Positions 20,974-32,929 of a stretch of DNA of 64,000 nt are shown here, piece by piece (position 1 is the stretch's first letter; each line of letters starts with the position of its first letter). The DNA comes from Hymenopellis radicata (taxonomy: Eukaryota; Basidiomycota; Agaricomycetes; Agaricales; Physalacriaceae). The stretch is taken from the NCBI GenBank assembly GCA_015501595.1, contig JADNRX010000198.1:1-64000 (forward strand), in the 5' to 3' direction. The notes under the pieces were generated by a model. It ran no database searches. It was given only the letters and a program-made list of their open reading frames with translations, and had not been told where the DNA came from. The position numbers and the translations under genes are program-made.

Positions 20974-22645
20974 AGGTACAACCAAGAACTATCAGTCAGT
21001 ACACCATTACTTATAGAGCTTCCCTTTCACGATCGTATAAGTAGTCCTCTTCTGCTGTCACAATCCTCTCCATCTTTAACCAGCGTCCGATGAGGTCTAC
21101 CAAATCATCAATCTCTGCCAATATCTTGTCTACATGAGTAGTTGAACGCGCTCTGTGCCTACAGAATTCACCGGGGAGACCATGTGGCGCATGCGGAATC
21201 CGTGTGCTGTTCTAAAGAACTTCAGCGAGACATGCCGCATTTACAGAAAAGATGGGAAAGAGAGGCGAAAGATCTGAGCCTGCGACACGGTTATGCGGCC
21301 CAGTCGGTATTCGCGCAATGGTGGGGTCGATGTGGAGGCAATAAGACACTAGCGCCATTCACAGAACATAGAACACATTAGACGATATATTACTACACTT
21401 GTGGTCATGTCACTCACCAAGTGTAGATGAGAACTACGCCGGTCCAGAAGATCAAAGTTTTGTTCGTCCCTCATACGGGTAGAGAATCGGCGGGACCAGC
21501 ATCAGTAGAGCAGAAAATAAAAACTAGTAGTAGCCCCTTGTGGCGGTCCTGCAGAAGCCGGTTTGTCAGTCGGATTCACGTCCTGAATTCTCTCAGATCC
21601 ACCATTGACGGGGCGGACTCGCAGATTGTCAGAACACTCTTTGGGAGATCGAACGGTGACCAACCTCAAATTACATTAAGTCCTGGTAGACCTATCCCGA
21701 ACGGCGCGCGGCAACCCACACGGAGAGTGATTAAAGACTATCGTCAGAAATCCGACGCTATTTTCTGCGCGCCGGAAGTTCTTCGGTCGGAGGGTGGCAG
21801 TTCGTGGGACAAGCTCAGATCGGTGGTGTTGTCCAACAGGTGCTTGTGCTCCTTCCGAATATGCGAGTCCCGCATTGCGTCGACGATATCCAGGAGGTGG
21901 ATCACCGAAAGCATCCTGGTCAACACCTTGGGGGACGCCTGCTCCGTTGAGTTTGACGGCGTGAAAAAACACCAAGGACATGTGTATATCAATACGGGTC
22001 ACTGCCAACCGTAACAAGCGCGTCGCGTAGTGATGATATGTGATTCATTGTCGACAACCGGTCGCCTGAGTGCGGCAATAACCACCAAACCGCTTCGAAG
22101 AGTTCCACATCGGGCCGTCAGAGGTCTGGGACTGGATACCATTTCTAGCGAGCTGAAGGCATAAGAACGCTTTGGCAACAAACGAGACAGATTCGGGTTA
22201 TCGCGCAGGACTTGCCAGGCTGCAAACGATGAGAGGAAGGAAGCCAGATTTTGTAAAAGACCCAGAGAACGCACCCGATTTTTGCGTCCTCATCTCCGTA
22301 GTCGGAAAGTATCTGTCCTACGTCCAGGAGTCATTGTAACGGGTGGCACAAAAGCATGAGATGACAGTTCTTATATTTACAGGCTCCAGAGCATGTTCAT
22401 GCAAGGACGAGGATATCAGCGGACCACGGGATCGTTGCAGCTGCGACTGTCACAGTCGTTCGAGTGGATCTTGAAGGCCGCGAGGATGTTGAAAAGAATC
22501 AAGCGAGGCACGAGAATAATCAATGAGCGCCCAGACGAGGCTACAGAACGAGTCATCTGCAAGAGATGTATAGATATCGTAAGAATACACTGATGTACAT
22601 GGCCCGAGAATGGAATGAGATGCAACAAAGAACAATTCAGCAAGG
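20974..22645 (-). pseudogene. unidentified relic region (left inner)
   Basis: This is the counterpart of 15687-16737. Readable pieces on the minus strand include SNSTEQASPKVLTRMLSVIHLLDIVDAM and QNLASFLSSFAAWQVLRDNP, in different frames, plus HVDKILAEIDDLVDLIGRWL near 21100. No continuous gene model is possible. Confidence 0.4.
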
Positions 22646-23028
22646 TTACTTGGCTCCCGATGATGAGAACTGTAACGACATGAGTCGGCAAGATGGACAT
22701 GACAGGCAAGTGGGAACGAACCTTAGTAACCGATTCGGTGCCCTCGGAAATGGCGTGCTTGGCGAGCTCACCAGGTAGGATGAGGCGGACAGATGTTTGG
22801 ATCTCGCGTGATGGCATCGTAGACTTTTTCGAGTAAGCAGCCAGTTCTAGAGGAGTTAAAGGCCAAAGCCAAAGACTGCCGACATACTGGAGGCTTCCGT
22901 AGCAACGCGGTCAAAGATATCGTTAACGAAGCTGTTGAGAATAGCCATCGCCTTGTTGGAGATACCAGTGTGACAGTGGCAGTGTCGGGGTGGACCTGCT
23001 TGAGGACTAAGAGCAGAATGAGCAACAC
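22646..23028 (-). pseudogene. 3' half of H2B relic (left inner)
   Basis: Reads [42 protein letters not shown] and the FSSSGAK end, with a TAA stop at 22646-22648. A 14-nt insertion after the HPDT codons shifts the frame. It is fused at 23028 to the 5' half of an F-box gene. Confidence 0.8.
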
Positions 23029-24235
23029 TTTTCGTAATCGTCGAAGGTGAGTTCCGCACTCGTGATTGTGCACTCCGAGCGCTGTATGAATCGTTGGAGA
23101 ACTTCCCCGTTGGACTGGTTCGCGCGCGGACAAGGCAATGATAAACGCGTCAGCGCTGGGCATCGAATATGATCCAACAGTGTTATTGCGAGACTGGGAG
23201 ACATGTCAATGAATGACAAATTGGAATGGGAGACGACCGGCTGAAGCCCAGGAATATTCGAGGTGTCCTTCACCCGCCCATGCCGCGAGACATGAGGATT
23301 GTCCTTCAACGTTTCCAGGTCAGGGCAGCAGGCGAGAAGTTGCTGACATAAAACGATATGGTCGAGAGGAACGACGAGTTCCGTTAGCTGCCCCCAGGGG
23401 AATTTGATCTCTGACAGCTTTATGTCGGTGGCAGAGACCAGCGTAATAGCCAGCGTCAATCGGCGCAGTTGTGGTATATGCTTACCGAGCGACGAGAGTA
23501 GCTGGTAGTAGGGGTCTAAGTTGTCAAAAGACACCCATGTATCGAGTCCAAGCGCCACCAGGGAAGGCATTTTGCCAATCTTCAGAAAGTGGTCGAAATC
23601 CTGGAGAGAGCCTCTAAAAGACGCATCACGCCAACTTTCTGCACTTTTCGTGATGATACCGATATGTGTCATCGTCAGACTGCCCAAGGGGATATGAAAC
23701 TTGTTGCGCTTCACAGACCGCGAAAGCGCCCCTTCAAAGAGAACATTAGTACCGACTTTATGACGAGTTCGACCACCATCCGTCAGAGTAAAGGCGGTCC
23801 AGAGACTCGGGCAGGACCAAGCAACTTGTCTCCACCCCGGCAGACCTTTCCCAGAAGCCATGGACCGCTACGCGACGAAGCAAATACGTTGTACGGCTTC
23901 TCAAACGTGAGGTGGAAGATCTCGAGGAGCACTTCAGTGGGAAGCTGGTGGATGGGAGGGAAGAGCGCGAGGTGTGCGTCACGGAAGGCAATTGTTGCGT
24001 CTCTCTCGGTCTTCGCTGCAGCCAGAGACGTCTCTAGCTTCTCTATACTGCGGTCCAAATCTGTTATGTCCGCTTTGGCATGGGCAACCAGATTGACGAT
24101 GTCGACTCTAACATGTTCTTGCGCGGTAAAGGCAATGTTTTTCCCCAAGTGGGTTTTGTATGGAGATTGGTGGGAATCCTGCGTGGCTTCTTCGTCGGAG
24201 GAAGGCCGCAGTGGGGGCATTCATGGGACATTGTC
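23028..24235 (-). pseudogene. 5' half of F-box gene (left inner), frame-shifted and truncated
   Basis: The coiled coil and F-box (LPTEVLLEIFHLTFEKPYN...WLLGKVC) are readable from about 24220 in one frame. A 1-base loss at about 23845 moves the rest into the next frame (WRQVAWSCPSLWTAFTLT onward). The gene then stops at the inversion breakpoint, and its 3' part lies at 19780-20358. Confidence 0.85.
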
Positions 24236-24720
24236 TCCATGGAAAGTATACTATGAGCGCAAAGGTTATACGACGCGGCCCACGCGACTGGGCGTACTTA
24301 CTAGATATAGATTGATCTCGAAAGTGTTCCTTGGTGGGGAGTATTGGGCGACGCGCCGCCAATGATTGTCGGAGTGTGGAGGAGCAACTAGAAAAAAGGA
24401 AATTAATTAAAACGTGCTCATGTGACACGCGGTGCCCAAAATTGCCGTCGGCATAACAAGTTAACGTTGCTCTCGACTTCCACACAACTTCCACAAGCTT
24501 GATTTCCTCAATTCCACTGCTCTCATTGCCCAGGTCTTTGTGATCCTCATGCTCAGTTGGAACTCGAACTTGAAACTTGGAAGCTCGCCAGGACAACTGT
24601 CTTCCTATTACTGTCACGGGTATAGACGAAACTAGACGACGAATCCGACGAATATCTGGCCAACGCTTGTCATCTCCCGATAAAACCCATACTCCCAAGC
24701 CGCATCTATGTACTAGGTGC
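24236..24720. other. intergenic between F-box and secreted protein genes
   Basis: Shared with 47653-48120 in the right arm. No gene is seen. Confidence 0.5.
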
Positions 24721-25192
24721 TTAGTAGCAGTTGGCGGCGTTGACCTTCCACTGGGCGTACAAGCCGTCGAGAATGGTCTCGTCCCAGGACTCGACAGTGG
24801 CGCCGACTGTAGCGGGGTCGACATCGGTGACCTCGATGGTGGAGTAGACGTCATACGTCCCGTCGTCGTGGCGGACGAGGGAGTTCTCAGTCTATGCTGC
24901 TGTCATCAACTGGTCACTTTCCGAGCGCGCCAAACTTACAGTGAGAGTCTTTCCCTCATAGGCGGCACCGACAGCGTGGCCAACGGCTATTGGAAGGATT
25001 GATTAGCTAGCTGCACGCGTTACAACACGACCAAGTGCGCGTACCATAGTTGATGGAAGTCTGGAGCTCATCAGCGCCGAGGTCGGGTGTGGGCGTCATG
25101 ATGAAGTCGCAAGTCGTGCTGGCCCGCTTCACGGGAGTGGCGAGAGCAACGGTGGCCAAGATGGCTACGGCAATGAAGGACTTGGAGAACAT
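24721..25192 (-). CDS. small secreted protein, 121 aa (left copy)
   Basis: Exons are 25192-25045, 24986-24940 and 24891-24721. The protein has a signal peptide (MFSKSFIAVAILATVALA), a Kex2-like KR, then TTCDFIMTPTPDLGADELQ, AVGHTVGAAYEGKTLT and a C-terminal NAANCY, so one Cys near each end could pair. No known domain. The right copy (47181-47652) has the same exon lengths and differs, as far as I could compare, at two residues (Thr/Ala and Ile/Val). It is likely exported and could act outside the hypha; its role is unknown. Confidence 0.85.
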
Positions 25193-26408
25193 GATGAATT
25201 CAAGAGTAGCAATGAGTGAAGTGAGTGACTGAGGTTGTTGGAAAGATGAAGAGATACTGAAAAACACTGACCAGAAACGCGACGTATTTATACTTCGACG
25301 ATCACGGCCTCACAGGACCGTCGACTTCGCCGTCGGTTCAGACAATTAGGCTCTAGCACATGCTACAACGACCCTTTGATGGACGTTACATGCGGCAATG
25401 TTCAATTACTGATCGCTTTGACTCTCCAAACTCGAAGAATGCAGAAGGACTCAGTCGGTTCTGGAAGCCTGAAATGCTAGAGCTGCCGACTTGCACCTCT
25501 AGAGTCGGTTTGTCCCACTGTCCTTAAATTTCCCCTAACTCACATTGCACCCATCCCTAGAACCACGAAATCACAGCGTGTCTCTTTAGCAACACCTTGT
25601 GATGCGATTCAATAATATGTCAGTGTTACTCATGATGCAGTCAGACCTGGGTCTAGCTTCCCTTGTAACGCTTAAAGTTATAGTCGGTGGCCGCTTGGTG
25701 CCGGAAGTTGGTGGAAGTACGATTTTCTACGTTTGGCAAGGCGCGCTCTCTGACCCACTCTCTGAATGTACAGTTGCCGTAATAAACTGCAAGATTGAGT
25801 GTTCCCAGTTCAGTCCTTCTGAGAAATACTTCTACAATTCGGATATGGTGTTCCAATGGTATTCTGACTGAGCAAACGCCAGGGCCTTCAAGTCTTTGGC
25901 AGAGCATTATTACATGTCTCGAGAGTCGAAACACTCTGCCCATTTAAAACTCAATGACATTGGCAGCCTCTTTATGGTAAACGGACCTCTTGTTTGAATT
26001 ACGGTACGATGTGTGGTTGTACATTCTCTCCGCTGGTATACTGCGTCGTGTCCTTCTCAGAGTTATTCTTACCTCCTGCGATCTTAAGAGTGTTTCCGTT
26101 TCTTGCAACTTCATTTGCTTCCACAGTGCACACCACGCGTGGATTCCATGAACGAGGTAATCGTTCGTTCTGGTTCTTCCTCCATCTCCGTCCCCTGCCC
26201 AATTCACCTTGATCTTCAACTTCCGAGGTGCAAGCCTAAGATGTACATCCAATCCACCACAAATACATACCCGCTGCGTGAAGCTAATCAAGTACAATTA
26301 AGAGCACTCGGACGCCCCATAAACATAAGAGCTGGACATTCTGATACAGATAGATGCTGTATAACCATGACATTCATGAAGTCGTCGATCGTAAATTTTC
26401 ATCCTTCA
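25193..26408. other. intergenic with a shared ORF
   Basis: This matches 45998-47180 of the right arm. An ORF at 25653-25943 (-) has a right-arm partner at 46346-46717 with similar protein sequence (see there). It starts after an in-frame TAA here, so it is probably not functional in this copy. Confidence 0.35.
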
Positions 26409-27255
26409 TCATACTCTGCCTTCGTCGGGACCCTCATCCGACACGCTTCCTCCTTGAGTCGTGGTAGTCGCCAGGGAGGGGAACTGCTGGTGGCGTTTGG
26501 CAAAGACCATGTTCTTCTCGGTCAAGCCCATTGGCCCTGGCAGGGATTCCTCAACATTGTCCCAAGCAGTTCGCTTCATGGACAAGAACAATGATAATGG
26601 TCGGATAAAGTCCCTGTAGTACGCACAGGCCGGTTAACCTAGGGCGCTCAAACGACAAGCTCAAGCTTACCACAATCACGTTGGCCAGACTGAAGAGCAC
26701 TTGCTGAGCGAAGAACGAGGCTTCACCGGATGTAGAGCCGGGGAAGAAAGCGAACAACTTAGCCGCCTAGTATAACTGATTTTAGAAAGGGCCGACATTC
26801 GACAAGTGTTTACGGAGAACGAACCCAATAGATCAGATAGAAAAGCAGAGGAATCTGCTGTGTACTATCTGTCTTTCGCCTCTTCACTCCAGTTCCTGCC
26901 AGCGATCGTCGGAGCTGCCTACGGTAAGTCAATATAGGTAAGACGGTGCGAATGTTCAAGTAACAAACCAGGCCCTGGCAGCTATCATCAACGTAGCAAG
27001 CGCGTTGATCCCCAGTGAAAGAAAATAAGCGATTTTCTGCGCCTGTAGACACTTCAGCGGTTCTAGCCCGTCCCTCTCATGCCAACCGGTTCTAGCCATG
27101 CATCCGGTGTGGTACAAATTCATTGCCAGATTTGCCATCAACGACAGGATAGGAAGGGCTGCTGCCTTACACTTCATCCCCCAAAGCGCGAGGGCTCTAA
27201 GACCAACCACTCATGGCGTGCCTTCCGAGGAGACGTACCTCCACACAACGACAGC
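26409..27255 (-). pseudogene. truncated integral membrane protein gene (left copy)
   Basis: This contains exons 3-7 of the gene that is complete at 44599-45997: ALALWGMKCKAAALPILSL, YFLSLGINALATLMIAARAW, LRRSLAGTGVKRRKT and the C-terminal MKRTAWDNVEESLPGP region. Exons 1 and 2, with the first membrane segments, are missing: sequence similarity ends inside exon 3 at about 27255, where the arm ends. Confidence 0.8.
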
Positions 27256-27339
27256 GGAGGGAGGCGGTGCACTTGTTATGAGCATAGAGACTGCTTCACA
27301 TGTCAATGGCCGATCTATTGGTTTCTGGACCACAGAAGT

Positions 27340-28440
27340 ATCGTACTTAAAAGGCCGAAGTCCTAACCAGCTTATGACTCGAGGCTTTTGTGGCTTCTAG
27401 TGTTGCATGACACTAGACAAATTGAGGACGATTTAAGCATACATAACGCCAAACGAAAAGACAGTAACCAACGCTTCCAAACCATCTTCAAAATCAAGAC
27501 GAATCTGTGACGTTTCTAGGAGATAATGGTTTCGTTCTGACAGGAGACGGACGAGTAGATCCGTCACTTCCTGGACAGCTTCTATACACACAGAGCATCG
27601 AGAGATCTGTGGTGCTTTTTAACATCTTTCCTATGCACAGACCAGGAGACCACACACCGTCTTTGAGTCACATAGCTGTAACAGAGGAGCGTTCTCGTAT
27701 TTCAGAAGTGGATCCGCTCATCATTCCGGTGAGCTGACGGGCACTTGAGCGCAGCCGTCAGTGCTCGAATGTCGTGTCCAGAGCATAGTCATGAGTTCAA
27801 CGTGGGATGAGAAAGTGCAGTCGTTTTCAAATCCAAGGCGTTTATAAGCGTACAGCGATGGTGATCTGCTAAATGGGCATACGTCGAAGAGTACCAGACG
27901 CCAGGTGACTGCGGTGCGAGCAAGAACCTCTATGCTCTCCGGCAGCATTGTAGTATGCAGGTTCTTAACACAAGTTATTCATAAAGGCTGTGCCCGAGAC
28001 CATATTGAGAACTAAACGCTCACCTCGGTACTTGAAGAATCATCGCGATGGGTAGCGTGCAATCATGTCGTTCATAGGTGCCCGGAACGAGCATCCGAGA
28101 GAGCATGAATCAACTGGGCTGGTTTGTTTAAGTATGCAAGAATTCGAATAACTGATCCATTGAGAGCATATTGATGGGTTGTCCAAGTCGTTTTCTCTGC
28201 CAAAAACAGCGCGCGTCTGAGTCACAGATGGGTAGACGCAGACTTGATGTAGTACTAGCAGCCCATGACATGGAGGTGGCAAGCCGACTAACACTGCGCA
28301 TCGGCACGACAAGCCGAACTTTTCCCACGATATTGAGTTTCGGCCCATGCTTCCCTTCCGAACCTTGTGCTCCGACCACTACCTACATTATCGCGATACA
28401 GATGCTTCCGACATGTGATGTTGGCTTGGGAGCTGCCGAT
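27340..28440 (-). pseudogene. decayed third copy of the gene A block
   Basis: On the minus strand this matches 8560-9720: the GCTTGTCGTGCCGATGCGC region, the stretch ahead of the 232-bp element's empty site, and the exon boundary near the GEILK codons. Many indels leave no continuous frame. With the tannase fragment at 28476 it is an inverted copy of the 8.2-9.7 kb block. Confidence 0.7.
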
Positions 28441-28475
28441 TCATTTTCTCTGGCTGATGTCCAATACCCCAACGG

Positions 28476-28675
28476 ATGCGCATACTCCTTGCTTTCCTCC
28501 CTTTGGAAGCCATGGCGCTTGGCTGCTCATCCCTGAAGAACAGGCTAACGCTAGCAAACACTATTATCTACGAGTCTTCTTATACTGCGGCTATCACCAC
28601 TATAATTACCCTGGGAGTTTGCCAAGTCATCACAACGTCGACGGCAGTAGACGCGACCGTAAACACGTCTGCATT
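28476..28675 (+). pseudogene. N-terminal fragment of tannase gene with intact signal peptide
   Basis: Encodes MRILLAFLPLEAMALGCSSLK and about 50 further residues that match the N-terminus of the tannase at 8441, then loses similarity. The hydrophobic leader is in frame here, unlike in the full-length gene. The catalytic part is absent. Confidence 0.75.
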
Positions 28676-29198
28676 CGACCGGCTAGTACGCACATGAGTT
28701 ATGATTGTCTCTCTGCCATCCGAGCCCGTATCAAGCTGGAAAAGTTTGTATTTTGCGCGGCCTTTGTTATCTGAGCCTGTCTGACAAGCGTATCACAGAT
28801 GGCCGCGAAACCATTCGATTTTATATGTCCTCCCTTCAAGGTATGCGCACTCTGCTTTTGCCCTGGCCCTGAATAGACATTCCCCTCCTTTCGATGGGTG
28901 TCCGCTAGAAGGCATCTACCTCAGTCATGTAAGCCGCGCGCTTTCTTGGTGTGGAGTCAACAAAGAAGATATCTATAAAACGAGGGTCTTGCGCGTCTAG
29001 AGAGTCCATTTCTGTTTGTACAAATCCGACACCGTCGCGTTGTTGTTGTCGAGGCCTTCGAAGGTTGTTACGAAGAACGCGCGCTCATCATACTTTGAGG
29101 TTACGGCTGATCGTATTTTCTAGGACAGTCTCATTGGGACTGGGGCTCACCACCCCCTACTCTTAGCACAGCACCGCAGTCAAGTTTCCAAAACCTCA
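28676..29198. other. no sure gene
   Basis: A few short open frames, one starting MAAKPFDFICPP at 28799 with a possible GT donor, but no continuation I trust. Confidence 0.4.
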
Positions 29199-29486
29199 TC
29201 ATTCTGATAATTTGTCCAGTAGCCATTTGATCTTCCCGCAAACCCTTGTACATACTTCAAAAGCACACGTGAGTGGTGCATCCTCAATTAAGACAATAAG
29301 TATACTGACCTTGATAAGGTAGTCCACGTTCCAACAAGGAATTGCGATGTACGAACCCAACCCCGTCGCGGTGCTGAGGCTTGCGAAGATCGTCGTAAAT
29401 GACGCTCCACGCTGTTCAGTTCTAGGCGCTCCGGTCACACATAAAACTCCGGCAGCAGCGATGATAATTGCGAACGTGGAGTGCAT
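29199..29486 (-). CDS. putative small secreted protein, about 95 aa
   Basis: Starts MHSTFAIIIAAAGVLCVTGA, a good signal peptide, followed by FTTIFASLSTATGLGSYIA. The 3' end is uncertain: the open frame runs to 29199, but a GTCAGT donor at about 29308 could splice out the stretch after NVDYLIK and give a different end. No known domain. Confidence 0.5.
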   Translation of the reverse strand: MHSTFAIIIAAAGVLCVTGAPRTEQRGASFTTIFASLSTATGLGSYIAIPCWNVDYLIKVSILIVLIEDAPLTCAFEVCTRVCGKIKWLLDKLSE

Positions 29487-30114
29487 TTTAGCGGCAGAAA
29501 CGAAGAGGTGCAACGTTGAGCAAATAGAACGATGAACGCCTCACCGAGTTCTAGATTATTAGTGGACGCCCCGCGTGCCCAATGGACTCATATCATCGCC
29601 GCCGGGTATCAAGCCTACGAGAGCGGGAGTTTCGCCTGTGAGGTCCAGTGCGCGAGGGTAACGAATAAAGTGGTGCATCTTGCGTTCTGAACATCGATAA
29701 GTATCAGAATCATCCCGCCAATTACCGGCACTAGAATCGTCTAGTCGCGGGACAGTTTCACTCAATCAGTCGGATCGACGGGGAGGTTGTGAGTAGGTAC
29801 TCTACTACGTATCGACTAAACCGGATTTCACGGACGATGGAGGCACCAGGAAAACTCGACTCGATCAAACATGCCAAGGTACAGAGTTTTAGGCAAGCTC
29901 CTTAGCACGATAGTCAAAGAGACAGCGCGGATTTAAGGTACAGTGGTCAACAAAAAACTCGATTATTCTGTCCAATAACCTGAACTAGGAGCCCAAAGGT
30001 CAAACTCGAAACAAAATGACACCGTCTATCTAACTGTTCGCCGCGAGAAGAGTATCCGAATCATTACAGTAATTCAAAAAGTGACAGCATAAATCGCGTT
30101 CAACCCAGGCCAAA
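29487..30114. other. intergenic, nothing recognised
   Basis: No plausible coding exon, repeat or RNA gene is seen. Confidence 0.5.
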
Positions 30115-30641
30115 TTAGAAGTTGCGAACCCATCCACTGCTCCTGGTAATGAAGTTGAGTTGCCCGTCTCCGTGCTCATCTTGACCACCCGCATTGGTGT
30201 TCATACTCGTGTCGATCACGTCGGAGAACGCGGAGCAGGTGTACTGGGCGGCTTTGCCGTCGGGGAGGGTAATACCCTTCACGGATCGCACCATTAGCGT
30301 CAAGCTATACAAAGTTGCCGCGGTATCCTCACCTTTCCACCGTTGTCCAGGTAGACGTTGACGGCCTTGCAGTCACAAATCTTGATGCAAAACTCGACGC
30401 AGTCTGTTGTGAGTGTGAGTACGCGCACTGTACGTAGATGCTATGGGAGACGCGACTGACCAGTGACAGGCGAGAAGGGATCGACCAAGGTGAACGTCAT
30501 GTACGACGGGGACTGCGTCGCGGCGGTCTGGTTGTCGAACACCTTGGAGAAGAACGGGACGCGCGCTTCGAGGTCTGCAACCGGGGAGGCAGCGACCAAA
30601 GCGGCGCTAGCAGCGAGAACAACAGCGATGAAGGCGCGCAT
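30115..30641 (-). CDS. small secreted cysteine-containing protein, 137 aa
   Basis: Exons are 30641-30461, 30403-30333 and 30276-30115. The signal peptide is MRAFIAVVLAASAALVAA. The mature part has the pattern DCVEFCIKICDCKAVNVYLD, QYTCSAFSDVID, NAGGQDEHGDGQLNFI and a C-terminal SSGW. That pattern matches a family of secreted basidiomycete proteins with a C..FC...C..N.Y core and a GGQ...DG..NFI..S.GW tail, whose function I do not know. Intron 2 uses an AAG acceptor with CTAAT 20 nt before it; the nearer TAG acceptor breaks the conserved frame. Confidence 0.75.
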
Positions 30642-31859
30642 ATTCAAGAAACTTGTCGAGAGGAAGTAGTGCTGGCTTCGGTTAGCTGACTTGCTTTGCT
30701 GGTCCTCTCCCAACAGAATCTGAACACCTTTTATACGCGTAGGCCAGAGTCGAGGCACGCCTCGGGAAGAGCCTGAGTGAGGCACACAACGTCAATCAGC
30801 AGGAACCTGATTTTTTCATTAGCGCGCTCGGGGCACAACCTTCTCTGGCGCATGGCTCTGCGGAGACACCGGAGCGTAGCTCAGAGCATCGTAGCGCCGA
30901 ATCGCGCGCCACTAAATTGGGGGGAAGCGAATATATTAATAAATAGACGTAGGGGCGTTCCTTCTGGATTTCACGTGTCGAAAGTTGGAGAACGAAGGGA
31001 ATCGCGATTTGCAGGCGGTGTAGGCGAGGGCTAGCAGGAACGAGGCCGGGGCCCGCTGATACCTTGAAGGTCACATCGGGGACAGCTAGCGTCCTAGCTG
31101 TCTCACGCCAACGAGGGAACGTGCGTACCTTTACCTTGCGTCGACGCGTCCAGGAATACCTAGGCGGTACGAGGTGCGTCCTGAACGAATGGGAAAGTAA
31201 CAGCCTCGGTGAGAGAATAGTTTTTTTGGTTGTACTCGTTAATTAAAAGAATCCACACAACCATACATCTCTGCCTACAGTGTGAACGCCGGATTATTGC
31301 TGATTCTACCGTCAATGGAGAACTGTCAGAGTCTTGTACGTGCACATCTACAAACGGCAGTTTACATTTGAATACTGTGGCAAGTGTAGCAGATCACTCC
31401 CAGCGCAAGGATCGGAACTTTGTTCCATCTTGATAGCATCGTCGGAGGTTAGTTATCATCAGGAGACATGTTCTAGCACTGCCTGCTTAGGACCGCGTGT
31501 CACTGTCAGTCGCCAGACCTTCGGAGGCATCTCACGCAAGCCTTGCCAAGCTCATCCCGCCGTAGGGAATTCGAATTCCTCGCCTTCGAAGAGCAACCCG
31601 ATAATCCATCTGTGGATCCGAGCCAGCTGTTATTGATGTCATCTCACAAAAGTTGACTCGCTGACTGGAAAATTTCTGCTCCAAGATGTTGTGTCGAACC
31701 TGTCGCCAGTAAAATACACTTGACATGGCGTAAGACTGCTATATAGTCTAGTCATATGCGTAGGGTAATAGGTGAAAATGGTATAGGATACAGGCGTAGT
31801 GTGAGTAATACAGCAATCCAGTCCGTGCCTTCGTGGCGTCATGTCAAGCCCTACATACG
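30642..31859. other. intergenic, nothing recognised
   Basis: The stretch presumably contains the promoter of the secreted protein at 30641. No further gene, repeat or RNA gene is supported. Confidence 0.5.
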
Positions 31860-32680
31860 TTAAGGGTATTGTAGAATGAATTCCTTCATTTTCTTTTCCC
31901 AGGAGCAGTACCTCAAGTCCCCATGGTTCTCAACCTTCTCATCGCCGTCATCGTTGGGCTTATCGGGCCCATTGCATGCTTCCTCCAGCATCATAGGTAT
32001 GCCGTCAATGGAACGCTGCAGATAGTGCTCCGCGTCCATAGATCGGCTGTGCTGCTTTAGGAATCCAGCCGTGGAGATAGAGCGTTCAGAGGAGGCAGGA
32101 TAGAATGAGGAACGGGCGAATCGAAATGAACGAGCACGAGAGCGCGGCGGAGAGGCAGCTTCAACGCGTTGTAGGACTTGTTGGTGAGGCTCCGATGAGG
32201 TATCAGAGAACGATTCTGCTATGTTGCGAGTGGAGTTATAGACGATAGATCTGAGTTTGGGGTAGAAATGACACATAGAGCCAGGTGTGCCGCAGACGAC
32301 AGGGCAGTCAGGATTTGGGCAGCCTTCTGGTTCAACACCGTGACGCTGGCACTTGCCGTGAAAAAAGCCAGGGAAGATGTCCTTTTCATACGTTTTAGGC
32401 GCGTCATCTTTGAAAGCAGTAAAGAATGGTTCGAAGTAGTCGAGATCCTTCGAGGAAGGAAGACCGGTGTAGGATACGAATCGAGCTTCCTGGGACGACG
32501 GTTCAGACAACAGACAGACAGCGAGAAAAATGAAGCGCATACACTAGCTTTGAGAGCTCTTTCAAACACAGGTGTCATCCGCCGGACGAACTCGTTGGTC
32601 GTTCCAGTTATGCATTCTCCTTCGCATGCAAGCGCGATGACCGGCAAAGCGAGCAAGAAGCAAAAGACAGAGAATTGCAT
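31860..32680 (-). CDS. secreted cysteine-rich protein of unknown function, 255 aa
   Basis: Exons are 32680-32543 and 32489-31860, joined in phase 0. The signal peptide is MQFSVFCFLLALPVIALA, directly followed by CEGECITGTTNEFVRRMTPVF. The middle has cysteine-rich HGKCQRHGVEPEGCPNPDCP VVC and MCHFYPKLR pieces, then a Ser/Arg-rich region and the C-terminal YCSWEKKMKEFI. I do not recognise a domain. Codon use and the single clean intron support a real gene. Confidence 0.7.
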
Positions 32681-32929
32681 GACGAATATACAAGGCGGTG
32701 AATGAGATGGTGGTAGTTCAGGTTCAAGAAGGAAAAGAACGTTACGCCACGATATATATGGCCGTAGCCAAACAACTGAACAAACAAACACGACGCGACG
32801 CACCAGCACGTGAAGCTCACGAACACTGTCACTGTCAGACAATGTACATGTCGCCAAATTATTTAAGTTATGGAGAAATTACAATGATAACTGCACGATC
32901 CCAAAATCCACAAACGAACCCCAAGTTAT

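Larger units (their letters stand above)
19778..23028. other. 3.25-kb inverted segment in the left arm
   Basis: Relative to the right arm (about 49340-52260) this segment is flipped. At the lower end, H2B intron sequence (TTCTTTC) joins F-box sequence (TTTTGTTTC). At the upper end, F-box sequence (ACGAAAAG) joins H2B intron (TGTTGCTC). These are the two reciprocal products of one inversion with breaks in an F-box coding region and H2B intron 1. Confidence 0.85.
12297..27255. repeat. left arm of large inverted duplication
   Basis: This stretch matches the reverse complement of 45139-60659 in gene order, exon structure and sequence. The outer limit is sharp: both copies share the sequence up to TATGTTTTCTGG and then differ at once. 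The inner limit falls in exon 3 of the membrane protein gene. Compared with the right arm it has a 3.25-kb internal inversion (19778-23028) and lacks the 749-bp segment at 52693-53441. Confidence 0.9.
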
